Source of the DNA: Entophlyctis helioformis | Taxonomy: Eukaryota; Chytridiomycota; Chytridiomycetes; Chytridiales; Chytriomycetaceae | Assembly (NCBI GenBank): GCA_025526915.1 | Contig: JAHLKH010000193.1 | Span: 1-48,177, forward strand | Length of the DNA: 48,177 nt | Direction of reading: 5' to 3' | In this document: piece by piece, positions 1 to 11,400 of the stretch | Layout of the letters: every line of letters starts with the position of its first letter | How positions within the stretch are numbered: the stretch's first letter is position 1 | Position numbers and translations under genes: made by a program | The notes under the pieces: model-generated | What the model was told of the DNA's origin: nothing | Seen by the model: only the letters and a program-made list of their open reading frames with translations | Database searches by the model: none

Positions 1-1360
1 TGACAGGTTGGAACAGCAAAAACAGCAGCAGCAGGCCATCAACGCACGGAACCGGCGTATCAAGCGGTATGCGCGTGCAGTCGGCGTCATCCAGCTTGTT
101 GAGGCGTGCCGCGATGTGCAAGTATATAAGCAAGGCGTGCGAGTGGACTGGGACGGCTTGCTTGCTCGGCTGAGGGCCAACATGAAGGCACGAATGGCGG
201 ACGACCAGAGGCGTGCGGCAGCCAGGGAGAGCCAAGAGGGGTTCCTTGGACGGTCAAGAAAGCGACAGGGAATGCCTAATGCAGATGCAGACGGCGGGCA
301 CGGCACGGACTCGGATTCGGACTTGGACTTGGACGAGGATGAGGATGGAGCGGATACAGGTGTGCCAGACTTGGATGCTGCTCTTGAATCGCTCGAACTC
401 GGTGGTGGATCCAAAAGTAGTGCAGTGCAAGAGGGTCTTGGTGGTCCTCACAAGCAGATGATCACGATTGGACTTGTTGGACATCCGTGAGTGTGCTGTG
501 GCATGATCTGTGCAGTGTGTTTGATCTGGCGCAACCGCATGTTGGCTGACAGCCATCCAAACAGCAATGTCGGCAAGTCATCGCTCATTAACGGGATCCT
601 GGGCCGCAAAGTCGTGTCGACATCTCGCACGCCTGGACACACAAAGCACTTTCAGACAATCCATCTGACGCGCGAGCTGCGACTTTGCGATTGCCCCAGG
701 GCTGGTCTTTCCGTCGGTCATACCAAGACCTTTGCAAGTATGGATACGGCGTGTACTTTCATCAACGGCTGACCGACCATGCTTACACTGTGTGGCTGGC
801 AGATCTTGAGTGGCATGTACCACATTGCACAGGTGCAGGATCCGTACTCGAGTGTTGGGTTTCTTGCCGAGCGCATTCCAGTGGCGGACATTCTGAGTCT
901 TGATCCGCCAAGCTACACCGACGACAATGACGCAGGCAGTACAGGCGGTGATAGCCACCACCCAACTGCAACGGCAACCAACAGGCAAAAGGCCAGTGCG
1001 AGACAGCAGTTTGCATGGAGTGGATGGACCATCTGTGAGGCATTTGCTCTGCAGCGAGGATTCCTCACAACGCGCGCTGCACGGCCTGACGTGTACCGGG
1101 CAGCAAACCTTTTGCTGCGCATGGCGAATGACGGACGGCTCCTGCTCGTGTATCGACCGACAGGATACAGCCAGGGGCGTTGGGCTGATTCAGCCAACAA
1201 TGTTCCCAAGCATGTTGATGTTGGTGCAGCCATGGACGAGCTGTATGCAGACCAAGGGGATACGGACGGCGATGAGAGTGATGGGCACAAAGTCGAGCAT
1301 GAGCGCGTTGCTCACGTTGTCACAAACAGCAATCCATTTGATCTTCTGAATGATGAATGA
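1..1360 (+). CDS. GNL1: GNL1-type circularly permuted GTPase, 5'-truncated by window edge
   Basis: Exons <1-486, 565-737 and 803-1360. The order of G motifs is that of the circularly permuted YlqF/YawG GTPases: NVGKSSLING (G1) is followed by the SRTPGHT switch and then LCDCPG (G3), with an acidic Asp/Glu linker before G1. The C-terminal half (GMYHIAQVQDPYSSVGFLAE, then WTICEAFALQRGF and DVYRAANLLLRMANDGRL) matches GNL1/HSR1 closely. GNL1 relatives act in the nucleolus in ribosome assembly; the exact role of GNL1 is poorly defined. The phase of both introns agrees (cc|c for Pro; 65 nt second intron). Odd: between CDCP and GLVFPS the frame shifts by one base in a CCCC run at 694-697, so an extra C is likely. 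The frame is open at base 1, so the true start lies upstream. The next gene starts 104 bp downstream. Confidence 0.88.
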
Positions 1361-1464
1361 GAACGCATTGAGGAAACAATCATCACGCGACCTGCCACGG
1401 CGCGATCCTCTTTTGTTTGTTGTTTGAGAGCCCGACTTTGTGCGCCGAGCAACAACATCGCCAG

Positions 1465-4400
1465 ATGTACAGCCACAGTCCGCCAGAGGCCTCGGCGCTC
1501 AAAGACAACGAGGCGCTTGTTCAGGCCCTGCTCGCTCGGGTCGACAGACTTGCAACAGCCGTTGAAGCCCACCTTCAGCTGCCCGACCCTGCCAGCAACA
1601 GCGAGGCGTTCGCCACCAGTGCAGCTGTAGAATCCAGCGCGATTCAAGCCAATAGAGCCGCTGCCATCTCTGGAGAGGATGCCGAGGGCGAGCTGGCAGA
1701 CGAGTCGTACATGTCGACACTGCACTCGCTGATGACCAGACGCACCATTGTGAAGAAGCCGACACTGGGCACGACAGAAACCTACCTCGCGCCGTCTTCG
1801 GCAGGAAACACGCTCATGCGGCCACAGCCACAGCCCACAAGCCAAGAGGCTCCAAGCGTCGTATCTGTCCAAGACCGCCTTGCCACAATTGAGCAGCAGC
1901 TGTATCCAACATTCCGCCGCATCGGCGAGCCGTTGCAGCGGCGCACGCTTTGCCGACGAAAGAGGTCGCCGTCTGTCGAGACCACACCCGTGCTGCCCGA
2001 GTACGACAATTTTCTCTTCTGGGGACGCCTGCAGTCACCCATCCCAGAGCTCTTTGTCGAAGACGACACTGAGATGGTCGAGTCGGTTGAGGAGCACCCA
2101 CATCCCGATCTCGGCCTGGCTTCAGAGTATCTCCAAGTCGCGCTCCAAGACGCGTCAATGACAACAGCAGCACCAACAGCCAGCGATGGCGTGTCAGCTT
2201 CCGGTGCAGAGATCTCAGCACTCCAGCGTCGCATTGCCCTCCTCGAGTCTATTGTCGAGAAGCAGTCTGCTGCTGTGCAAACGTCTGTCGCTGTCAATGT
2301 CCAGGTATCCAGTCCGCCGTCTGTCGTGCCAGACACGCTTGCACAGATCCAGCTGGAGCAGCATCGCGCACAGATAAATGCCCTGGAGCAGTCGATTCAG
2401 ATCCAGCAGGAATGCAGAAACAGCAGCTCAAGCAGACCGCGCTTCTTCAGCAACAGCTGCAGGATCAGCGCAAGGAGCAGGCCGACCGCCAAGCTCAGCT
2501 GGAGATGCAGCAACGGTCTCACGAACAAGAAATGCGGCGACAGAGAATGGCGCTGCCCAACCACCACCTGCTCTGCAGCCCGTTGTCGTCCAGCACGTTG
2601 TACACGTCTCCGGCATTGTGCAACCGCCTCAGTCTCTACCCAGTCTGTCCAGCCAGCTGGTCTTCAAACGCACAAGGCATTCAGTCGCAGCCGCTTCCAG
2701 CCAAGCCGGCAACAATGGAGATTGAGCCACGACATGCTGATCCACAACTTCGCCCACCAGAACTCCCAGAAAAATGGATCTCTTACGGCGACAGCTGGGT
2801 CACGCAGTCGTACTATGACGAGTTGATGGCCAAACGTGAGGCTGAAATGGCCAGCAAGAAACAGCCCCAAGACGTCGCAATACCTGCTGGAATTGTCGGG
2901 TTGTCAGCGACTGGCGGACGTCCAATCGTCATCATGCAAGCCCCTTCTGCGGTTCCTGCTGCGTCCGATCGTGGTACACCATTGACAGCAAGACCGCAAC
3001 CGCCAATACATCCACAGGACGTCTCGCCTGCTATCAAAGAATCTACCGTGACGTCTACAGCATCGCAGCCCGGAATCGCTGGTCCAAGAATTACGGCGTC
3101 TGACCCATCACTGGAGATCCAGCCTGTGGCAGTAGCGGCAGTCGTTGCAGCCATCCCCAAGCAGCCGAGACAACAGCAACAAAGGGATGTTCCAAAGAAA
3201 CAGGCACAGCAAAGGACGCAGCCAAGCAAGAGCCTGAAACCAAAGGCACCTCATGGTCCGCAGACCGCCATCTCGACCACGACACTTGTCTCTGATCGCT
3301 CGTTTGAGTCCTTGTTGGGCGAGCAGCGGCCATCACAGACAACCCACACGCCAAAACGCAAGCTGTCCGAGTTCATTCAGTCGTCGCTGCCGCCACGGCC
3401 GCCTTCTGGTTCAAGCACAGAAAGAGACGCTGAAGCCACCAAACCAGACAAGCTCGATTCCGACCACATCCGAGACGATGCCACGCCTCTCTTGCGCCGC
3501 TTTGTCAAGGTGTTCCGTGCGCTCAACTTCCTGCGCGCGCTAGCCTCGGCTGGATACTCCATTACACAGGTATACAAGCGCTCAGCAATCCGTACATGAT
3601 CGCGCTCGGGCAAGCGGGTTCTGGACAGCCACCATATTCTTTGTGTGTGTAGACGTGCTTGTCACGTTTGTGCGAGTGTTTCCAAAGACGCTTTGGGTGT
3701 TTTGGGACGTGCGCACTTGGGATCCTGTAAGTATAGACTGACGGGTTGCGTGAGAGTTCGCACATGCTGACAAGAATGATCGGATACAGTATGCAAGGAC
3801 GTGGACGATCTGGGCTATTGTTGCTGATCACGAGCTGCTCATTGATGTTCTGCCTGTGCTGGTAAGCAGACCGGCGCTTTGTCCCTGTAAATTCTGGCTA
3901 TTGCGACATGACACATAAACTGACATTATGGGGTGCGGCAGGCAAACGTTGTGCTCAAGGTGTACGGCTACCGCCTGACCGAGATTGTCGACAATCCGAA
4001 CGCACGTGACTCGATCACGCAGACCAGATTCCGCTTTGAAGATGTCACCAACCCATCATACAGCAGCTTTGTGCTTCTTGTCGTGTTTGGCATCACGCTG
4101 CTGTACACGATCCTGTTCCACGCGTTCCGGGTGTGGCGTTTGGTGACATTCCAAAAGCGCAGTCCCAACGCTCGGCGTCTTTGTTATCCTCAAGGCTCTG
4201 TTCCTCATCTTTGATATCCTGACCAACGCCCTGCTCCTTTACCAAGTACTCTTGTATTCGGGTCTACGGCTTCTGGCAAACGACGTGCATCTGCAGCTCA
4301 TGCTGTCCGTGGTAGTGCCATCGCCCGTCATCACGCTCACGACCAACACGCTCATCAACCTGCCCATGCACTTTGCGTTTCTGCGCATGCAGTTGCAGGG

Positions 4401-4818
4401 CAAGAGCGATCCAGAGACTGGCCAACGCGGCGAAACCATCAGTCCATGGCGTCTGCTCCGCGCAGCAACACGCCGCACGTTCCATCCACTTATTGTGCTG
4501 CTCTTTGGATCGTACGCGGCATACATGTCCGTTGCGCTCTTTATGCTCCTGGGGCTGATGCTGGGCTTTGATCCCGTCGCGCAAATCAAGGGCGGCGCAG
4601 TCCCGCAAGGCGTGCTGCCAACAACGGGGTTCTTTGGATGGGGCGGCGACGACTCGAACCGTGGCGCGCTTCTGAGCGGAACAAACATCCTCATGGGAAT
4701 GGTTTGGCTGAACCTTGTGATCAACTACCTCGTCGGCGTTGTCTCTGCGATTGGATACTGGACATTTGCGTTTGGCACTGGCGTTGCTGTGACGGCCTGT
4801 GGCTACAAATCGGTGTGA
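1465..4818 (+). CDS. Coiled-coil/Gln-rich protein with C-terminal multi-pass membrane domain, unrecognised
   Basis: Start taken at the first ATG (1465) after the upstream gene. The N-terminal ~650 residues are hydrophilic, with coiled-coil heptads around 2220-2530 (many Gln/Glu) and Pro/Ser-rich linkers. The C-terminal part from about 3590 holds several hydrophobic segments (FFVCVDVLVTFVRVF, FVLLVVFGITLLYTILF, VFVILKALFLIFDILTNALL, LIVLLFGSYAAYMSVALFML, MVWLNLVINYLVGVVSAIGY), so it is a polytopic membrane protein. Clear introns are 3727-3789 and 3862-3941. The frame changes near 2410, between 2530 and 2660, near 3570-3610 and near 4157 (an AAAA run); the first and last look like single-base indels, while the 3570-3610 region could hide a small intron. 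I do not recognise the family. Stop TGA at 4816-4818. Confidence 0.6.
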
Positions 4819-4838
4819 GTGTCCAAGCCTCGTCAAAA

Positions 4839-5157
4839 GCAATAAACCCATCGCGATCCATGTCCGTCGAGTGCATCCCGAGCAGCTGGAGCGTGCCGAG
4901 AGGGGCAAAAGGAGACGTGGCCGATCTATCCTTGTGTGGATCGATTGCCGACAGAGCAAAAAGGAGACTCGCGGAATTGAACCACGGACCTATCGATCTG
5001 CAGTCGATTGCTCTACCGCTGAGCTAAGCCTCCCTTCTTGTCAAATTTTCGCGCTATGACAATATGTACAGTGGTTGCAATCAAGTGGGGGCGATTGTCA
5101 ACCGGCATGTTGGGGGCATTCCAAGAAGCCCGGCTTATGGCTGAGGCTAAAGGATGC
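4839..5157. repeat. Inverted duplication, left arm (contains tRNA-Cys)
   Basis: This stretch is the reverse complement, with scattered substitutions and indels, of 13069-13400. Shared landmarks in the same order are the block beginning GCAATAAACCCATCGCGATC, the CATGTCCGTCGAGTGC block, CTTGTGTGGATCGAT, the tRNA, TCAAATTTTC, and CATTCCAAGAAGCCCGGCTT. The tRNA bodies are identical while the flanks have diverged, so this is an old duplication with selection (or gene conversion) on the tRNA. Confidence 0.85.
4963..5033 (-). tRNA. tRNA-Cys(GCA), copy 1
   Basis: On the minus strand the 71-nt sequence folds as a cloverleaf: acceptor GGAGGCT pairs with AGTCTCC (one G-U), D-arm GCTC/GAGC, anticodon stem ATCGA/TCGAT with loop CTGCAGA giving anticodon GCA, and T-arm CGTGG-TTCAATT-CCGCG. 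CCA is not encoded. A run of five T follows the gene on its own strand, as expected for a Pol III terminator. No intron. Confidence 0.95.
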
Positions 5158-5242
5158 TTTCTAAATATGCCTAATCGCAGATACTTGAGCAGGCAGACGA
5201 TGAGGAATGTATTCGAATTGGAGACGAGGGGCATGCCGGACA

Positions 5243-6514
5243 TTAGTCTCCATAGAGAACAAGCATGCCGTCATACATGTTCTCAATCCAGCTGGTGATG
5301 TTGAGAAATAGGCACGGCAGCAACACAAAGAGCGAGTCCTTCTGATCGAGTCTAGAGTCTGCGCTCGTCACGACACGGATCGCCGCACAGACAGCGACGA
5401 TGATGACGACCTGCACAGTTCCGGTCATAAAGTGTGTTGCTCGGCGCCACTTTGCAGCCATGGTCTTGGATTTGGCGATCACGTCTGCGTCGTAGGATGC
5501 GAGGGAGAGGAGCACGGCGGCAGCGCCACAGCAGCCGTCTTCAATGCCGGCGAGGTACTCTTCGCCTTTGCCACGGCAGGTGAAGAGGAAAAAGTAGAAC
5601 GAGATGACCGTGTGGATCGTGACGAGGATGACCGTGAGCAGGGCGACGAGGGTCACGGCGCCAAGCTCGCTGGGAGGACGAGATGGCCACGTTGTGTCGT
5701 TCCGATGGCATTGCAGATGGCGGCGGAGTTGAAGGCGCAGAAAGGCAGTGACGTGACGTGTGGGCGGACACAAGGCAGGCGGGCGGGACGGGCGGAGGTT
5801 GCGATTTCGAGCATGTTGCGGTGAGTGAGCGAGCGAGCGCAGACAGGTGGGTTGAATGCAGCACCAGTGTCGCATTGGGGGGCGGTTGGCAGGATGTGAG
5901 GACAGAGCATGCATGCAGGTGGTCCAAGTAAGCAACGGCGAGCGACGTCGGCAAAGGTGGACGTGGCAGATGCCGAGCAAGGTGACGTACGTGTAGAGCG
6001 TCCATTCTGAGCCGAGGCTGTCGAGGCAGACGAGCGGAAAGAGCAGGCGACTGCATTGACCGCCTGTGCCAGCCCTGTAGATGCGAAAGTACTCGTCCAT
6101 GCCGTACTTGATGAGCGGCAGGACGTTTGTGCCCATGACGGTGAAGTAGAAGACACCGCGATGGAGCAACGTCACGCTGACCATCTTGCAGGCGTTCTAG
6201 TTGAAGGTGTTGTGCAATACGGAAGCAGCAGTGGGGCGGGGCAGATGGAGGCGCAGATTCTGGTCAGGATGCAATGGCAGCGTGTTATGTTGAGGAAAGT
6301 TGGCAGCCAACTTCGAACCCACTGTCCAAGCTCCGCCATTGGGCAGTCAAGTGACCGCCTCGACCAAGGACAGCAACAACAGAGGCTCGACGGTATTGGC
6401 CGGCAGATATGGCGCACAGCGGAAAGCATCCTGTGTTGTTCAGACTTTTTCGAGTGACGCTGCACTTGCCCTGACAAAGGCAAACTCGAGACACACGAGA
6501 CTGAGCAGCAGCAT
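5243..6514 (-). CDS. Multi-pass membrane protein, unrecognised
   Basis: The best-supported exons on the minus strand are 5991 to about 6195 and 5243-5669, joined by a 321-nt intron (5670-5990) whose phases match (ac|c, Thr). The spliced product has hydrophobic segments AVTLVALLTVILVTIHTVIS, VQVVIIVAVCAAIRVV and LFVLLPCLFLNIT, and ends MYDGMLVLYGD. Upstream, frames join as LLLSLVCLEFAFVR, then DAFRCAPYLPANTVEPLLL, then NACKMVSVTLLHRG. This requires a 39-nt GC-AG intron (AGG|GCAAGT donor) that removes an in-frame TGA, and a second intron ending CTAG near 6196. The provisional start (ATG at 6512-6514) is weak: the frame remains open to about 6703, overlapping the first exon proposed for the metallothionein on the other strand. 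No family recognised; a small polytopic protein of the plasma or an internal membrane is likely. Confidence 0.5.
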
Positions 6515-6918
6515 GGATCCGTCACAAAAGACATTGGCTGGCGAGCAGCAGAGCGGCGAGGCTGTGGATACTTGCGCGCAGATCAAGTGCTCGTGCATTC
6601 GAGGCAAGTAGTCCAGATGCCACCACTCGCCCATTGGGTCGCGGACAGACGCGCCGACCCTTGAACCACCCTTGCACAAGCAACGCTGCACATGATGACT
6701 CACGCGACGAACTCGCAGAGGGCGTCACCGAGTGCCCTTGTGTGTCGAGCAGCAGCTGCAACTGCCAGAGCTGCCACCCCGAGACCCTTCGCAGTCACAG
6801 AGAGACTGAAGAGTCTGCCAAGCGTCTCTCGACGCCAATCCACAACGAGGCATGCGCGTGCCACGGCTCTGGCGTTGGCTGTTCTTGCACAGACCACTGC
6901 ACCTGCGGCCAGGCTTGA
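6513..6918 (+). CDS. Putative metallothionein (Cys-rich, CxC clusters)
   Basis: The strong part is the second exon, 6719-6918, encoding CPCVSSSSCNCQSC, a ~30-residue Cys-free spacer, and ACACHGSGVGCSCTDHCTC before the stop. Repeated Cys-X-Cys pairs in two clusters with almost no aromatic residues are the hallmark of metallothioneins, which chelate Cu(I), Zn(II) or Cd(II) in the cytosol. A first exon 6513-6603 starts at ATG and ends KCSCIR plus one base. A GC-AG intron 6604-6718 (GAG|GCAAGT donor, CGCAG acceptor) joins it in phase 1, adding three more Cys for a total of about 14 in a ~67-residue protein. Caveats: the first exon lies antisense to the open frame of the neighbouring minus-strand membrane gene, and without it the start is unknown. 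The protein has no close match in my memory. Confidence 0.5.
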
Positions 6919-7046
6919 TGCGCGACTGACTGGGCCATGCGATTCTTCTTCGTTGCTGCGTCATCACCAATACCCGCTTCTTGCACAAATGAACATTTCT
7001 TTGCTGTATTGCAACCGCCGATCTATATACAGAGTATTGGCTACGA

Positions 7047-8054
7047 TCATGCCTCGGAAGGCATGTGGTCAAAGTGCCGGCACAGGATGATTCTGCGGGC
7101 CGGTGGCAGATCTGCAGCTGCCGACGCTTGGATCGATTCCCGTGCTTGACGTGACAACACACTGATGACAGGAAGCGCAGTGGCCGCATCGCTTTCCGCA
7201 GACGACCTTGTCCACGATGCTGCTGCGGGCAGCTCAAACTCAAGCACAGGATGGAAGATGTGCAGCTGATCGCCCGCCCTCAGCCGATCCTTGAGCGACG
7301 CCGACGTGCGGATGCCGATCCGCTTCGGCTGGTCGGTGCCCTTTGAAGGCGAGACGCCGCTGTGAGCATCGGCTGTCGGCTTGCACAAGAGCACCACCAC
7401 CAGCTCGTCCTCGTCAACGTGCACCGACGTCTCGATATCGCAAATTGTCCAGACGGGCGGACACACTGCACGGCCCCGGACATACGAGGCCGCGAGCTGC
7501 GTTCTGAACCTGTCGGACAGGCTGCCGCTGCCTGTGCTACCGTGGCCCACACCGCCGCCCACCCATCCACCAGATGCGGTCTCTGTCTCGTCCATCATCG
7601 TCGTTGCTGCCTGGGTCATGTGGTGCAGACTGCCGAACCGTTGCGACGGCCGACTCGGAGACTTGAACGCGGCCGTGCTGCGGCCTGCACGGGCCGACCG
7701 GGGCGACACCTCTTTTGCCGCCTGCTGCTGCTGCAGCTGGGCCTGGGATGCCTGCGTTGGCCGCAACGTCTTGGCAAACTTGGACAGGGGCGATGTGGAC
7801 GATGCAGGCGTGAATAAGCGCTTGAGGTTGATGGGTGTCTTGGATTGTTGCTGCGGCTGGTCTTGCGAGCCGCCTTGCGTTGCGGCTCTTGCATCTGGTG
7901 CGCCAGCGGCCAAAGAATGCTGCTGTCTATGACCAGCACGGTCGGCATCGAATGCCGACTCGAATGCCTTGTCAAACGCAGCAGACACGGCCGACGAGTC
8001 TGCCACATTGGACGCTGCCTTTGCTTTGGTCTTGGGCAACACGAAGCGATGCAT
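7047..8054 (-). CDS. Low-complexity protein with a small folded C-terminal region, unrecognised
   Basis: One continuous frame of 336 codons from an ATG at 8052-8054 to TGA at 7047-7049; an in-frame ATG at about 8103 is an alternative start. The first ~190 residues are Ala/Gln/Ser-rich and basic (SPLSKFAKTLRPTQ, AFKSPSRPSQRFGSL), likely disordered. From about residue 205 the sequence looks folded: VWTICDIETSVHVDEDELVV and VLLCKP, then RIGIRTSASLKDRLRAGDQL, HIFHPVLEFELP. The alternating hydrophobic pattern ending in a GDQLHIFHP strand is reminiscent of an OB-fold, but that is only an impression. No membrane segments or signal peptide. It is divergent from the ABC transporter, with about 380 bp between the two starts. 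Confidence 0.55.
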   Translation of the reverse strand: MHRFVLPKTKAKAASNVADSSAVSAAFDKAFESAFDADRAGHRQQHSLAAGAPDARAATQGGSQDQPQQQSKTPINLKRLFTPASSTSPLSKFAKTLRPTQASQAQLQQQQAAKEVSPRSARAGRSTAAFKSPSRPSQRFGSLHHMTQAATTMMDETETASGGWVGGGVGHGSTGSGSLSDRFRTQLAASYVRGRAVCPPVWTICDIETSVHVDEDELVVVLLCKPTADAHSGVSPSKGTDQPKRIGIRTSASLKDRLRAGDQLHIFHPVLEFELPAAASWTRSSAESDAATALPVISVLSRQARESIQASAAADLPPARRIILCRHFDHMPSEA

Positions 8055-8435
8055 TGCGTTGTGAGAGTTTAGGAAACACGTGTTGCACGTTTGGCAGCGG
8101 CTCATGCTGCATCCTGTGCGGCGAGGGTCTGGGAAACACGCTGGAGAAAGTGCACCTGGGGCTCGAGTACACAGAGGAGCGGAGTGTGGCTATTCGCACA
8201 GCGCATGGGCAGCGTGGCTTGGACGACCGGTTTGCAGCACGCCTGCCTGCTGGTGCACGCCGATCAGAGGACTGTAGGTGTGTCTTTGTCGTGTCACCGC
8301 TGTCACCGCTGTCATCGTCGTCACCAACTCTTGCCTACGTGGCGGGAAAATTTGTCCCGCGGCGTCAATCCGTGGAGCACTACAAAAGCACCTCGTTCGT
8401 GCATCATCCTGCCTCCACACTCCGCATTGACCAGT
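8055..8435. promoter_or_regulatory. Divergent intergenic region between 7047-8054(-) and ABCC(+)
   Basis: No convincing coding exon. It must carry the promoters of both flanking genes by position. A short direct repeat of CTGTCACCG/GTCATCGTCG type units lies at about 8297-8322, about 115 bp upstream of the transporter ATG. No TATA box that I can defend. Confidence 0.35.
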
Positions 8436-11400
8436 ATGGATACCCGCAACTCTCCCACTGTCCGCCCGCAGATCAAGCGCAATGTGTTCTCGTTCGTCAC
8501 CCTCTCATGGATGTCGCCCACCTTCTCGCTCGGCTACAAGCGTCCGCTGCAGGAAGACGTGCGTCTGAGACTGCTCTGTCCACTGGCTGCTTGCAACCGA
8601 ATGCTGACGCTGACACTTGCATGCAGGATCTGCCCGACCTGAGCGACAACGACAAGGCCGAGAGCATTGCCAAGGTTCTCGACGGTTTCTGGGCCCAGCT
8701 CAGAGCCCACTCTGCCAACCCGCAGCAGGTCAAGCCGCCGTCGCTCTTTACCACGCTTGCCTCGTCGTACATCGGCTACTTGTAAGTGCACTCTTGCTGG
8801 CAAGCTGATTGCGCCCACCCCCGTCGTTCTTGCAACTCCGACACACACCTTTGGCTCACATTGCAGTGCACCGCTCGTCCACCACTTGCCATTCACTTCG
8901 CGACATGCAGCACCTCTCTCTTCTTCATCAGTGCGTCCACCATCACGGCCAACATCCTGATCCCGCTCCTTGTGCCGCAGATCATCACGGCCATCCTCGA
9001 CGGCCCTGATGCCCCTGGCCTGCTCATCGCCAACGTCTACGGTCTCGCCGGTCTCTTCTTTGCCGCCAACCTCGTCCTCGTCCTCCTTCGTGCTGCCGAA
9101 ACTGCCGTCGATCTCAACTTTACGATGTCCCTGCGCGCTGTCATCATTGACGCCATCTTTGGCAAGTCACTCCGCCTCTCGCCCAAGGCCCGCGGCGAGT
9201 TCTCGGCCGGCAAGATCAACTCGTTCGTCGATGCCGACGCCGATGTCATCATAAACTTCCCGCCCGTCCTGCTCATGCTCATTGGTGGCATCGTGCAGAT
9301 CGTTATCGGTCTCTACTTCCTTGGCCGCGTGCTTGGCGTCGCGACCTGGGTCACCATCGGCGTGTTCTGCGTCTTCTTCTCCTTTGTGCTCGCCATGGGT
9401 CCCATCCAAAGCGATGCCATAGATGCCTACATGGAGATCATGGATCTGCGCACTCGCAAGCTCCGCGAGTTCCTCTACGGTGAGCCAGCCCGCCATGCTT
9501 GCATTGCATTCCACACACTGCTCTTGTGCTGACAGTCTGCATCCAACGCCTCGCATCGCCACTTCAGGCGTCAAGATCATCAAGTACCAGGCGCCGAAGA
9601 GTTCTTCCATTCGGCGATCCTCGGCGCTCGTGCACAGCAGCTCGTCGCTCTCCGTAAGGTCCTGGTGCCGCTCATCTTGATCATGGTTGCTTTGATCGTC
9701 CAACAGACTAGCATTTCTCCCGTCTCCATCATCGCGTATGCCGGCTTTGGCAACGAGATCACCGCGAGCAACATCTTTGGAATCATGGCTCTTCTGCAGG
9801 CCATCAGTGCTCCGACGTTTTACATTGGCGAGGTGTTCACGTGAGTTGTGCTCAGCATTTGGACCGTGTGCATGCATTGTGTTTTGGCGGCACACTGACG
9901 ATGTGGCTTCCTCTCTGTATCCGTTTGTGTCTGCAGCGACACTTTGCAGTTCTTTGTCAGCTACAAGCGTGTCAGCGCGTTCCTGATCGCTCCTGAGATC
10001 CAGGATGATGAGACCACTGTCATGCTTGCCAAGGACCAGTCGGACGACGGATCTGCCATCAAGATCGACAGTGGTGCGTTCACTTGGGAGATCGTCGAAG
10101 AAGAGTCCGACATGCCCGACAACCCTGCACAAAAGGGCGACAAGAAGGACGCGGAACCTGAGCCTACTCCCGAGTCAGCCATCATTGCCAATTCCAACGA
10201 TGCGTCCTTTGATGCGATTGTTGTAGCTGCCGTGAGCGATACCGCCGAGGCGACCAAGGAGCAGGAGCCGTTCAAGCTCGAGGACATCAACCTGTCCATC
10301 CCGCGCGGCTCGCTTGTTGCTGTTGTCGGCTCTGTTGGATCGGGCAAGTCGTCGTTCCTGTCGGCTCTCATTGGCGGCATGCGCAAGACGGCCGGCTCGT
10401 CGTCCGTCTACGGATCCGTCGCCTACTGCGCTCAGGAGCCGTGGATCCTGACCGGCACCGTCGAGGAGAACATTGTGTTCAGCGACGACTCGGTGCGTCC
10501 CAACATCGCCAAGGCCGTGTCTGCCTCGTGTCTCGAGCACGATCTCGAGCTCCTCCCCAACGGTCTCGGCACGCAGATTGGCGAGAAGGGCATCAACCTG
10601 TCTGGTGGCCAGAAGGCTCGTGTGGCACTCGCTCGTGCCATTGCCCGCGACGCCGACATCTACCTGCTGGACGATCCCATTGCTGCCCTCGATGCGCACG
10701 TCGGCAAGAAGGTGTTTGACGAGGCCATCTGCGGCACGCTCAAGAGCAAGACGGTCGTGCTTGTCACGCACCAGCTGCACCTGCTTCCCAAGGTCGACTT
10801 TGTCGTCGTGCTTGACAATGGTCGTGTTGCCGAGACGGGCACGTTCAAGGATCTCATGGCTGTCCCCGAGAGCGCTCTCTCTGGCATCATGAAGGACTAC
10901 CACTTCGACGACGAAGACGCCAAGGACGACGAAGAGGACAAGGAGGAAGCCAAGGAGGACGACGAGATCATCAAGGCCATCGAGGAGTACAAGACCGAAA
11001 AGGCAATCGAGGAGGACCGCCGCGTCGGCGCTGTCAAGCTTGATACGTTCCGCTCGTACTTTATCGCTGCCGGTCCCTTTTACTTTGGCCTGCTCGTCAT
11101 CCTCTTTGCCTCTCCGTGGCTGCCTCGAGCATGGTGCAGATCATGATCACGATCTGGGCGGACAACAAGTGGGGATGGGCACTTGGCGACTACTACAAGC
11201 TGTACATTGGTCTTGGTGCTGCAGAGACAGTTGCTGCCAGTAAGTCGTCATGCTTGTGTTGCATGAATGTTTGTGGCATACCAGAGAACTGATCCATGCA
11301 CTCTCCCATCCAGTCCTTATGATGTTGACTACCATCACAATCGTTGGCTACAGATCCACCATCACGCTCCACAACACTGCTCTGGCTGGTCTCGTTCGCG

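Noticed and set aside
8055..8435. Extension of the 7047-8054 gene or of the transporter into this region via 316- and 183-codon frames
   Set aside because: The frames are crossed by the transporter's own start and have no conserved content before MDTRNSPTV.
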